Below, one piece after another: positions 1 to 5,915 of a stretch of 6,416 bases of DNA. The notes below the pieces were generated by a model. It saw only the letters and a list, made by a program, of their open reading frames with translations. It was not told the DNA's origin and made no database searches. The translations under genes were made by a program, and so were the position numbers. Source of the stretch: Flavobacteriales bacterium (lineage in GTDB: Bacteria > Bacteroidota > Bacteroidia > Flavobacteriales_D > SKUL01); assembly GCA_007129985.1 (NCBI GenBank), contig SKUL01000164.1:1-6416 (forward strand). Direction: 5' to 3'. Within the stretch, counting starts at the first letter, position 1. Every line of letters starts with the position of its first letter.

Positions 1-224
1 GCGTTGCGCGCGGCTTTCACGGCGGCGTCCACGTCGGCATCACCGGCTTCGGCTACCGAGGCCAGTTTCTGCTCGTTGGCGGGGTTGATGGTATCGAAGG
101 TTTTACCCGATTTGGCTTTTGTAAACCGGCCGTTGATAAAGAGGCCGTATTCCTTTTTGATTTCAACGTGGTCGGCGCTTTCGGGGGCGGGAGCGAGGTC
201 CCAGCTGGGTTTGGTTTTGGCCAT
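1..224 (-). CDS. Aldehyde dehydrogenase family protein, N-terminal part (runs off the left edge)
   Basis: The 74 complete codons seen here run from the ATG at 224 to the window edge. They include LFINGRF, then KSGKTFDTINPAN, then a stretch ending in VDAAVKAARN. This is the characteristic opening of NAD(P)-dependent aldehyde dehydrogenases; family members are roughly 480-520 residues long, so about 85% of the protein, including the catalytic cysteine and glutamate, lies outside. The ATG at 224 is only 3 nt after the deoC stop codon, so the two are almost certainly co-transcribed and perhaps translationally coupled. DeoC releases acetaldehyde, so oxidation of acetaldehyde is a reasonable inferred role, although the substrate cannot be read from this N-terminus. 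No signal peptide is visible, so a cytoplasmic enzyme is expected. The family call is firm; the substrate is inference. Confidence 0.88.
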   Translation of the reverse strand, partial: MAKTKPSWDLAPAPESADHVEIKKEYGLFINGRFTKAKSGKTFDTINPANEQKLASVAEAGDADVDAAVKAARN

Positions 225-227
225 GGT

Positions 228-1145
228 TTAGTCGATTGAGAAGTAGTCTGAACTTTGGTAAAATCCGGTTTCCTGTTTCATAAGTTGCATCAGCACGTCG
301 TTGGCGAGGCTGCTGGCGCCAAAGCGAAACCATTCATTGGTCAGCCAGTCGTCGCCCAGCGTTTCCTTCACCATAATGAGGTAGTGCAGAGCGAGTTTGG
401 AAGTGGAAATACCACCAGCGGGTTTCATGCCCACCATTTGTCCGGTTTTTTTGTGGTAATCGCGAATGGCCTGCAGCATCACGAGTGTAATGGGCAGCGT
501 GGCCGCGGGCTGAATTTTTCCGGTGGAGGTTTTGATAAAGTCGGCACCGGCGTACATGGCGATGTCACTTGCGCGGCGCACGGTGTCGTAGGTGCTCAGC
601 TCGCCGGTTTCGAGAATCACCTTGAGTCGCGCTTTACCACATGCTTCCTTGATGGCAGCGATTTCGTCGAACACAAAGTTGTAATCCCCGGCCAGCATTT
701 TGCCGCGCGATATGACCATGTCTATCTCGTCGGCCCCTGCATCCACGGCCATTTTGGTGTCGGCCAGTTTAATTTCTTGCGACGACTGTCCCGAAGGAAA
801 AGCCGTAGCCACCGAGGCCACCTTGATGCCCGATTTTCCGAGGGATTTTTTGGCCACATCCACCATGCTGGGATAGACGCAAACCGCCGCCACGGTAGGC
901 AGTCCGGGCAGTGCATCGTGCAGGTGCTGCGCCTTGTAGCACAGTTGGCGCACCTTTCCGGGGGTGTCTTGCCCTTCGAGGGTGGTGAGGTCAATCATGC
1001 TCAGCGTCATTTTGAGGCCCTGCAGTTTGGCTTCATTTTTTATGCTGCGCGTTTGGAAACGCTGTGCGCGTTCTTCCACGCCTACTTTATCCACGCGGGG
1101 CGTAAGGCGAAAATCCGGAATGGGGTGATGGGTTGTTAAAGGCAT
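228..1145 (-). CDS. deoC: Deoxyribose-phosphate aldolase
   Basis: This cytoplasmic class I aldolase cleaves 2-deoxy-D-ribose 5-phosphate to acetaldehyde and glyceraldehyde 3-phosphate in deoxynucleoside breakdown. The 305-residue product follows the E. coli DeoC pattern: MIDLTTLEG at about 50-58, a CVYPSMV segment at 89-95, GADEIDMVI at 137-145, ILETGEL at 177-183, FIKTSTGK at 203-210, GMKPAGGIS at 239-247 and RFGASSL at 274-280. By alignment to E. coli, K205 is the Schiff-base lysine, K241 the second catalytic lysine and D142 the catalytic aspartate; all are present. It is longer than the roughly 260-residue E. coli enzyme because of about 35 extra N-terminal residues and a C-terminal tail (QETGFYQSSDYFSID), as is common in Bacteroidota. 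The ATG at 1145 is the first start in the frame. The neighbouring aldehyde dehydrogenase begins 3 nt downstream. I found no convincing promoter in the 159-bp divergent intergenic region. Confidence 0.96.
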   Translation of the reverse strand: MPLTTHHPIPDFRLTPRVDKVGVEERAQRFQTRSIKNEAKLQGLKMTLSMIDLTTLEGQDTPGKVRQLCYKAQHLHDALPGLPTVAAVCVYPSMVDVAKKSLGKSGIKVASVATAFPSGQSSQEIKLADTKMAVDAGADEIDMVISRGKMLAGDYNFVFDEIAAIKEACGKARLKVILETGELSTYDTVRRASDIAMYAGADFIKTSTGKIQPAATLPITLVMLQAIRDYHKKTGQMVGMKPAGGISTSKLALHYLIMVKETLGDDWLTNEWFRFGASSLANDVLMQLMKQETGFYQSSDYFSID

Positions 1146-1280
1146 CGTATGGTAAATATTCAGCGTTCGAAGTTACGGAATTATGGGGAAGCGCTGAGAG
1201 AAGGTGTTGGTTGAAATTGACCGGCATGCACCCAACACGGGTGTGTAACCAAAGCGACATACGGCTCAGGTTCGCGGGTT

Positions 1281-1288
1281 TATTTTTG
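1281..1288 (+). promoter_or_regulatory. Bacteroidota-type -7 element upstream of the kelch/T9SS gene
   Basis: TATTTTTG is an exact match to the TAnnTTTG -7 consensus used by the Bacteroidota primary sigma factor. It lies 16 nt before the ATG at 1305, which implies a leader of only about 10 nt. I do not see a clear TTG-type -33 element at the usual distance. One or two such octamers per strand are expected by chance in a window of this size, so position is the main support. Confidence 0.4.
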
Positions 1289-1304
1289 GGTTTAAATTCA
1301 GGTT

Positions 1305-2948
1305 ATGTTTACAAGCTCTTTCCTCTTTGGTGTTCGCCGCCGCGTTGCAACAGCATTCTTTTTGGTGCTCAGCGCCAGTGCGTTTAACGGGTCCGCTCAG
1401 CAGGTATCTTTCGACATTGCCCTCGAAGAAGTTCAGATAAATCAACTGGGCGGACTTCAGTCCTTTTCCGTGGGGCAACACGATGGCAAGTGGCTGGTGG
1501 TGGGAGGGCGATTGGATGGTTTGCACCGCCGTCAACCATGAGCTGCGTTCGACCTTGCAGGTAACAACAACCAGGTATTTGTGATTGACCCTGTAAACGA
1601 GCAGGTATGGAGTCAGCTTATTACCGCATTGCCGGCGGGTTTGGCCGAGCAACTCCGTTCTACCAACATGCAGTTTTACCAAAGTGATGATTATCTTTAC
1701 GTCACCGGCGGATATGGAAGGAGCGACATTGCCAATGACCACATCACTTTCAACCTGATAACCGCCATCCACCTTCCAGGAGTCATTGCGGCTGTGATGA
1801 ACGAGGAGGAACTAAATCCGCATTTTCAATCGCTTGCCCACGAGGATTTTCTCGTTGCGGGTGGGCACCTGAAAAAGCTCGGCGATGTGTTTTACCTTGT
1901 TGGGGGAAACAAGTTTATGGGACGATACAATCCACAAGGCCCCAATTTCGGACCCGGTTTTGTGCAGGAGTACACCAATGCTGTGCGGCGCTTTACGGTG
2001 AACTGGCAGGGCGACACTTTTTCGGTGAATTTCCTTGAGCCTTTTGAAGATGCCGACAACCTGCACCGCCGCGACTTCAACGTAACCCCGCAGATTTTCC
2101 CCAACGGGCAGGAAGGACTTACGGCGTTTTCGGGCGTGTTTCAGCACAACCTGGACCTGCCTTTTCTCAACAGTGTGGATATCACAACCAGTGGCTACAT
2201 GGTAAACGACGATTTTACGCAGTACTACAACCACTATCACTGCGCCAACATTCCCCTTTACGACGCCGAGGCCAATGAGATGCATACGCTGTTTTTCGGC
2301 GGAATTGCGCAGTTTTACGATGAGGGCGGGGTGCTTATTCAGGACGATGACGTGCCTTTTGTGCGAACTATTGCACGGGTTACCCGAAGCGCAGACGGCA
2401 GCATGGCAGAGTACAAACTGCCCATTGAAATGCCCGACTTACTGGGAGCGGGGTCAGAGTTTATCGTGAATGAATCGCTGCCCAGGTATCCCAACAATGT
2501 AATCAAGCTGAATGAGCTGGAGGGTGACACCATTGTGTTGGGATACATCTACGGTGGTATCAGCAGCAGTGCTCCCAACATTTTCTTCGTGAACGACGGC
2601 ACGCAGAGTACAGCCAGCAGCGAGATTTTCAAAGTGCATCTGATAAAAAGCACGGTTACGCATCAGCTCAACCCGCACAGCACGGGAACCCTCAAAACCT
2701 TGCTCTACCCCAATCCGAACAACGGTAAATTTTTGCTGGAATTCAACCTGCTAAGACCCTCAAATGTGGTGGCCACCATCCATACTATTTCCGGTCAACT
2801 GGTAGATACGGTGAAACTCGGACACAACGACGCCGGTATGCAATACTACACCATCAATCTCGCAAACAGACTCACTTCGGGCGCCTATCTCATCAAGCTC
2901 ACAACCGATTACGAAGAAAGCGTACAGCGTTTGTGGGTGGTGGATTGA
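1305..2948 (+). pseudogene. Secreted kelch-like protein with T9SS type A sorting domain, interrupted by one in-frame TGA
   Basis: One frame runs from the ATG at 1305 to the stop at 2946-2948 (547 codons), broken only by a TGA at 1539-1541. Residues 1-31 are a signal peptide: three arginines, a hydrophobic core, then likely cleavage near GSAQ. The body has kelch-like strands ending in paired glycines: WLVVGGRLDGLHRRQP, LYVTGGYGRSD, FYLVGGNKFMGRYNP and HTLFFGGIAQFYDEGG. The last 80 or so residues form a T9SS type A sorting domain, with LLYPNPNNGKF, then the ISGQLVDTV strand and a SGAYLIKL strand. The protein should cross the inner membrane by Sec and the outer membrane by T9SS, to be released or surface-anchored. 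Immediately after the stop the same frame continues with AAFDLAGNNNQVFVIDP, so no sequence is lost. A TGG-to-TGA change or base-call error is the simplest cause. The alternative is a short 78-residue product plus a silent remainder. Ligand unknown. Confidence 0.8.
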
Positions 2949-3258
2949 GGGGGTAGACGCGAGGAACCGCCCAGCACCTTAACGGAAATGAGCTACTCGT
3001 ACAGCCTGTGCTTCATTGCTGAAACCACGAAGCCTGCGATATTTCTGACGCCGATTTCAAAAACCAGGTTGTTCTTTGGTTTGTATGCGTCTGTTTTTTT
3101 ACTTGAAAGATCATATCCTGTGGCGAGATGAAGTTGTAATTACTTTTTAAACAGGTTTGTAAAAAGACCACTTAGCTGAGTAAGAATGTAAAATAGTGTT
3201 TGTGGTCAATTCTCATGCAATGTTCTGGTTCTGAAAATTCTGACCTTGCTGAATGATT
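2949..3258. other. Intergenic stretch between the T9SS gene and the YtxH operon terminator
   Basis: No intact gene is visible in this stretch. Composition drops from about 50% GC on the left to AT-rich sequence on the right. The only coding-like content is the possible minus-strand relic described separately at 2993-3139. I see no terminator with a U tract for the plus-strand T9SS gene, and nothing interpretable between about 3140 and 3258. Confidence 0.5.
2993..3139 (-). pseudogene. Possible C-terminal relic of a lost gene
   Basis: On the minus strand a frame stays open for 48 codons between a TAA at 3140-3142 and a TAG at 2993-2995. Its translation reads like natural protein: ATGYDLSSKKTDAY, KPKNNLVFEIGVRN, then IAGFVVSAMKHRLYE and a stop. 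It has no usable start near its beginning, so if coding it is a truncated tail. The alternation of polar and hydrophobic residues around a lysine/asparagine turn would fit the last strands of a beta-barrel, but I do not recognise a family. It lies exactly where composition changes, as expected for debris left by a rearrangement. A chance open frame of this length is possible. Confidence 0.25.
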
Positions 3259-3285
3259 AAAAAAAGGGGGACTATCACATCCCCC
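3259..3285 (-). terminator. Intrinsic terminator of the regulator-Lmo0937-YtxH operon
   Basis: Read on the minus strand, a 6-bp stem GGGGGA/TCCCCC (3280-3285 with 3266-3271) encloses an 8-nt loop and is followed directly by seven T residues (3265-3259). It begins about 30 nt after the YtxH stop codon. There is no T tract on the plus-strand side, so it acts in one direction only. Confidence 0.85.
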
Positions 3286-3314
3286 AGTTCATCATGATTT
3301 ATGCGGAACGTAAC

Positions 3315-3611
3315 TCATATTGCACTTACAAAATCCTTGGAATTCTCTTTTACATCTTTAACCTGAACTTTTACAATTTCCTTTTCTTCCTCGATATCCT
3401 GTTTTAGGTTATTGAAGAGCTTGTTGTATCTGGATTTAACCAAATCCTTGATTTCATCTGCTTTATTCGAAACTTCATTCCGTAGGTCCTTGCCTTTTCT
3501 GGGAGCTAAAAAAAGAGTAACAACACTCCCTGCAACTGCTCCAACAAGCATTGAACCCAATACTAAACCGATGTTTTTGGATTGCTTTACAGCACTTTTT
3601 GAATTCTTCAT
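3315..3611 (-). CDS. YtxH domain-containing small membrane protein
   Basis: The 98-residue product has a short basic N-terminus, one transmembrane segment at about 13-35 with small-residue spacing (GSMLVGAVAGSV), the family signature LFLAPRKGKDLR at 33-44, and then a long charged amphipathic helix to the C-terminus (KADEIKDLVKSRYNKLFNN and DIEEEKEIVKVQV). This is the layout of the YtxH family, whose members are often induced by general stress in Firmicutes and Bacteroidota and whose biochemical role is unknown. It is the last gene of the operon: 31 nt separate it from the small membrane gene upstream, and a strong terminator follows. The sequence before its ATG is A/T-rich with no Shine-Dalgarno, as usual in this phylum. 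The inference is an inner-membrane anchored coiled protein made together with its two neighbours. Confidence 0.88.
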   Translation of the reverse strand: MKNSKSAVKQSKNIGLVLGSMLVGAVAGSVVTLFLAPRKGKDLRNEVSNKADEIKDLVKSRYNKLFNNLKQDIEEEKEIVKVQVKDVKENSKDFVSAI

Positions 3612-3642
3612 TGTGAATTTATTGTTTATTAATGTGTAGTAT

Positions 3643-3798
3643 TTATATGGGTTTATTGCCCTGAATTATCCTGAATAGAACAGCAATAACCGCTATTACT
3701 AGGAGAACATGTATGAGGCCGCCAGCACTGTAGCCCAGATATCCGACAGCCCATACTATGACTAACAATACTGCGATAATATAGAGGAGATTACTCAT
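3643..3798 (-). CDS. Lmo0937-family (DUF5670-like) 51-residue membrane protein
   Basis: Translating from the ATG at 3798 gives 51 residues ending at the TAA at 3643-3645: MSNLLYIIAVLLVIVWAVG, then YLGYSAGGLIHVLLV, then IAVIAVLFRIIQGNKPI. There are two hydrophobic helices (about 4-20 and 27-45) joined by a turn containing GYSAGGLIH. This matches Lmo0937-type peptides, which have two short membrane spans around an (A/S)GGLIH-like turn and a basic end. Their function is unknown; they often sit beside stress genes. The ATG overlaps the TGA of the AraC-family gene in an ATGA arrangement (3795-3798), implying translational coupling, and the YtxH gene follows 31 nt later. Its small size makes it easy to miss in automated annotation. 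Confidence 0.9.
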   Translation of the reverse strand: MSNLLYIIAVLLVIVWAVGYLGYSAGGLIHVLLVIAVIAVLFRIIQGNKPI

Positions 3799-4397
3799 GT
3801 TTTACGTTGTTTAATGGTTATTTTCGAATTTGCGTTTTCTTGACTGATCAAGTTGTCATTATTAAGCCTCGTTCTCTGCTTAAAAAAACTCGGTGAAATA
3901 CCGGTTAATTTTTTAAACTGATTAGACAGATGACCAATATTGCTATAGTTGAGGCGGTATGCAATTTGAGAGAGTGTATAAGTTTTTTCTCGTATCAGCT
4001 CTTTAGCGAACTTAATCCTACATTTGATAATGTATTGTTTAATGGTCAAGCCTTTTGTTTCAACAAATACCCGGGCAAGAGATGCGTATTGAACCTTTAG
4101 TTTACCGCTGATGTATTCTGAATGATTTACAGTCACTTCATTCTCGGAGTCGGCAAGCATGGACTTTATAACCAGTTTTATTTTTTTGACAAGTTCAACT
4201 TTCCGGTCAGGCATCACTTTCAGGCCATACGCTGCAAGGTTAAATCGTAAAGCCTCTAGTTGGTCATTGCTCAAAGGTTGTGATAATTCTACCTTACCGA
4301 GTTCGATGCTACTTCCTGTTATGTCAAGCTGTTCAAGTTCAGACATAACCCGCTGTTTGCAACGATTGGACACCATATGTTTGACGTAAATAGTCAT
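3795..4397 (-). CDS. AraC-family transcriptional regulator (short Bacteroidota type)
   Basis: The 200-residue protein has two parts. Residues 1-80 form a small alpha/beta domain starting MTIYVKHMVSNRCKQRV, resembling the HMA-like ferredoxin-fold region found in many short Bacteroidota AraC proteins. Where some relatives carry a paired-cysteine CxxC motif, only C13 remains, so metal binding by that motif is doubtful. Residues 95-175 are the double helix-turn-helix DNA-binding domain, with LKVQYASLARVF, then IKQYIIKCRIKFAKELI, TLSQIAYRLNYSNIGHLSNQF and the closing FKKLTGISPSFFKQ. A basic, asparagine-rich tail follows. It is the first gene of an operon with two small membrane proteins and overlaps the second by 4 nt. 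Control of its own operon is likely but inferred; the signal it senses is unknown. The ATG at 4397 fits the family's usual N-terminus. No clear promoter was found upstream. Confidence 0.9.
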   Translation of the reverse strand: MTIYVKHMVSNRCKQRVMSELEQLDITGSSIELGKVELSQPLSNDQLEALRFNLAAYGLKVMPDRKVELVKKIKLVIKSMLADSENEVTVNHSEYISGKLKVQYASLARVFVETKGLTIKQYIIKCRIKFAKELIREKTYTLSQIAYRLNYSNIGHLSNQFKKLTGISPSFFKQRTRLNNDNLISQENANSKITIKQRKT

Positions 4398-4525
4398 AAG
4401 ACGTGGAATTAAATAGTGAAACGATTGTATATCATATATGGGACACTTCTGGAATCTCGTAACTTCAGATCAAATCTTTCTCTAATTTAGGTTTAAAGCT
4501 TAACAACGAGTATTGATTATGGCCT

Positions 4526-4603
4526 AAAAAAGGGGCACTAAAAGCAATGCATGAGTTGCCAAATGAATGAATGCTTGTCACGCTTTGATATTCTGAGTGC
4601 TCC
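4526..4603 (-). terminator. Possible long-loop terminator after the DUF6799-like gene
   Basis: On the minus strand GGAGCACT (4603-4596) can pair with AGTGCCCC (4539-4532) with one A/C mismatch, and a run of six T (4531-4526) follows at once. The 56-nt loop contains a smaller stem, GCAA/TTGC. It lies 60-140 nt after the stop codon at 4667. The T tract and its placement favour a terminator; the long loop and the mismatch count against it. Confidence 0.35.
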
Positions 4604-4666
4604 TTGTTCTTTTTCGTTACAGATTGCTTTTAAGATGATTGGAAAACCCTTGAATTTGTAACTATA

Positions 4667-5029
4667 TCACTTTTCCTTTGGTTCAATTCGGCTATAGCGT
4701 TTCGAAACTACTCCGTCCATGTCAAGATGTTCATCATCTTTCAACATAACTGGTTTCTCACCTTTCACGGTGTAGTTGCCATCAACTGAAACCACAGTGC
4801 CATTTTCGAGCGTTCTTTCACGCTTCAGAGAGATGGCTGTTCGGTTCTCTATTATGAGCATTTTTCCATCTTCTACGATAAAGCCATCCCTCATCTCGAT
4901 TTGAGCCAGATCGTTTGTACTGTAAAATCGTTCGGAGTCACTTTGAACATGGTGCCCGAGTATTTCAATCTGTGCGACTAAACTTGTTCCTATGAGAGAA
5001 ACATACACTAATGACATTAAATTTTTCAT
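4667..5029 (-). CDS. Small secreted or periplasmic protein, DUF6799-like
   Basis: I chose the ATG at 5029, not the ATG further upstream at 5113. From 5029 the protein opens with a good signal peptide, MKNLMSLVYVSLIGTSLVAQ, with cleavage near residue 19 or 20, and an A-rich leader (AAAACCAAAAATC) stands before it. The mature part of about 100 residues contains MRDGFIVEDGKMLII (46-60), a basic strand AISLKRERTLENGTVV (65-80), VDGNYTVKGEKPVML (82-96) and HLDMDGVV (101-108). Alternating DG turns and methionine/valine strands are typical of DUF6799-like secreted proteins in Bacteroidota, which have no known function. The charged tail RIEPKEK ends the protein. It probably forms its own transcription unit, since 269 nt separate it from the AraC-family gene. 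The family assignment is from memory of the pattern and is moderately sure. Confidence 0.75.
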   Translation of the reverse strand: MKNLMSLVYVSLIGTSLVAQIEILGHHVQSDSERFYSTNDLAQIEMRDGFIVEDGKMLIIENRTAISLKRERTLENGTVVSVDGNYTVKGEKPVMLKDDEHLDMDGVVSKRYSRIEPKEK

Positions 5030-5209
5030 GATTTTTGGTTTTAGTTTTATACTGGTATTGATTAAAATTGTGAATGAATCGTTTTTCGTTAAATGCACCG
5101 ATCGTTGGAGCACCTTTGCGGGTAATTTAATGTTCAGCCAAGAGAGATAGCAAATTGATTATTATCTTCCGTTCAGCAGAGAAAAGCAAAGGTTAAACTT
5201 CAAAGCAAA

Positions 5210-5284
5210 CTAACCACGGGGGCACTATCAGACAGAGAAGGCACAAGCCCGGCGAGAGTGGTTGGCTCTCCATGTGAACCGGCT
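5210..5284. other. GC-rich, strongly foldable noncoding segment; possible structured RNA
   Basis: This patch is much richer in G and C than the surrounding AT-rich DNA, and no protein frame explains it. An outer stem pairs AGCCCGG (5246-5252, one bulged C) with CCGGCT (5279-5284). An inner stem pairs GAGAG (5254-5258) with CTCTC (5266-5270) around a 7-nt loop, TGGTTGG. That loop region (GTGGTTGG, 5258-5265) is also complementary to CTAACCAC at 5210-5217, with one G-T wobble, so a pseudoknot or an alternative fold is possible. The strand is undecided: read on the minus strand it would lie upstream of the DUF6799-like gene. I do not recognise it as a known RNA family. Confidence 0.35.
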
Positions 5285-5306
5285 AAACGTACCAGCTATC
5301 CTATTA

Positions 5307-5549
5307 CTAACCGCAATGACTTGGTTCATCCTCCTTGGCGACTTGTTTTTTAGTAGGGTAAATCATGAGATGCGTTAATTCTATCTTGTTCTCCAGATTA
5401 ATACCAATGTGTCGGAAAGGTATTAATACATTTTCGTTGCACGCAATTATCGGTGGCACTACTACTTCAATAATCTTACACTTTTCTATATGAAACTGTA
5501 AAAACAGAACGGCTTTCAATTTTGAGTCTATCTTGTAAATGCGTATCAT
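5307..5549 (-). CDS. Doubtful 80-residue hypothetical ORF
   Basis: An open frame begins MIRIYKIDSKLKAVLF and ends KEDEPSHCG. It is a soluble-looking mix with no signal peptide or obvious domain. I do not recognise it. Against it: it has no recognisable promoter or terminator, its composition resembles the surrounding noncoding DNA, and similar lengths arise by chance in AT-rich sequence. For it: it shares the direction of its neighbours and has no close competing frame. Confidence 0.25.
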   Translation of the reverse strand: MIRIYKIDSKLKAVLFLQFHIEKCKIIEVVVPPIIACNENVLIPFRHIGINLENKIELTHLMIYPTKKQVAKEDEPSHCG

Positions 5550-5706
5550 ATACCGCGATTTTATTACTGTGCCTAAATATCATATCAAAGGTGTAGTAAA
5601 GTTATTGATTCTTTGTTACAAAATTTCATTGATTTTTTACATTTTTTCTTTCGCGGATTAAAACATAGAGGTATGTAGAATACTTCCTGGTAGCCCTTGT
5701 TGCTAT

Positions 5707-5735
5707 AAAAAAGCGCGGTGATTGAACACCGCGCT
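5707..5735 (-). terminator. Strong intrinsic terminator for the small-ORF unit
   Basis: A perfect 9-bp stem AGCGCGGTG/CACCGCGCT (5712-5720 with 5727-5735) closes a 6-nt loop. On the minus strand it is followed by a run of T residues matching the six A at 5707-5712. On the plus strand only CTTT follows, so the minus direction is favoured. It lies 25 nt after the stop of the possible 44-residue ORF and about 180 nt after the lysine-rich ORF. Confidence 0.85.
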
Positions 5736-5759
5736 CTTTACATTAGACTTCGGTCCAAA

Positions 5760-5894
5760 TTATGCAATAGGAAGAGGGCAAACCTTCAAATCACCCGGGT
5801 GCCGACAGGAAGGGAGAATCACTTTATCTTTGTCGCTTAGCAACACTGAAAAAGATTGATTCTCCCTGCCAAATATGAAATTGGCCAGAGCCAT
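5760..5894 (-). CDS. Possible 44-residue small protein in a hairpin-rich unit
   Basis: From the ATG at 5894 the frame gives MALANFIFGRENQSFSV, LLSDKDKVILPSCRHPG, then DLKVCPLPIA and a TAA at 5760-5762, just before the terminator. It is in the same frame as the lysine-rich ORF upstream: after that gene's TAA at 5916-5918 the frame continues LLNPKYE directly into this ATG. The segment is GC-richer and more protein-like than its flanks and has two cysteines. Against coding, it overlaps perfect inverted repeats that suggest the sequence is selected as RNA or DNA structure. No homologue is known to me. Confidence 0.3.
   Translation of the reverse strand: MALANFIFGRENQSFSVLLSDKDKVILPSCRHPGDLKVCPLPIA
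5792..5801. repeat. 10-bp perfect palindrome
   Basis: CACCCGGGTG is self-complementary over its whole length. It lies between the terminator at 5707-5735 and the inverted repeat at 5811-5867. It could be a protein-binding site or simply codon choice within the possible small ORF. Confidence 0.4.
5811..5867. repeat. Inverted repeat with two stacked stems
   Basis: AGGGAGAATC (5811-5820) is the exact reverse complement of GATTCTCCCT (5858-5867). Inside it ATCTTT (5826-5831) pairs with AAAGAT (5851-5856), leaving a 5-nt bulge on one side and 1 nt on the other. Together they would form a hairpin of about 16 base pairs in RNA of either strand. No T tract follows, so it is not a simple terminator. 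Confidence 0.65.
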
Positions 5895-5903
5895 TTCATA
5901 TTT
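5871..5903. repeat. Near-perfect hairpin with an 11-bp stem and a capped tetraloop
   Basis: AAATATGAAAT (5871-5881) and ATTTCATATTT (5893-5903) are exact reverse complements. After one bulged T, GGC (5883-5885) pairs with GCC (5890-5892) around a CAGA loop. It lies 3 nt from the preceding inverted repeat and just after the stop codon of the lysine-rich ORF on the minus strand. It could protect or process the 3' end of that mRNA, or bind a protein as DNA. Confidence 0.7.
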
Positions 5904-5915
5904 TGGGTTCAGCAA

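Noticed and set aside
255..1139. Plus-strand open frame of 294 codons
   Set aside because: It is the exact antisense of deoC; its histidine/glycine-rich translation resembles no protein, and deoC carries all catalytic motifs.
1812..2285. Minus-strand open frames inside the kelch/T9SS gene
   Set aside because: They are shadows of a well-supported plus-strand gene and have no features of their own.
4019..4026. TACATTTG match to the -7 consensus on the plus strand
   Set aside because: It lies inside the regulator's coding region in antisense with no plausible gene downstream; such matches are expected by chance.
5030..5113. Upstream in-frame ATG at 5113 that would add 28 residues to the DUF6799-like protein
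   Set aside because: It would bury the signal peptide behind a polar extension; the ATG at 5029 starts a proper signal sequence after an A-rich leader.
5251..5271. Resemblance to a tRNA D-arm (GAGAG, TGGTTGG, CTCTC)
   Set aside because: No anticodon arm, T-arm or acceptor stem can be placed around it.
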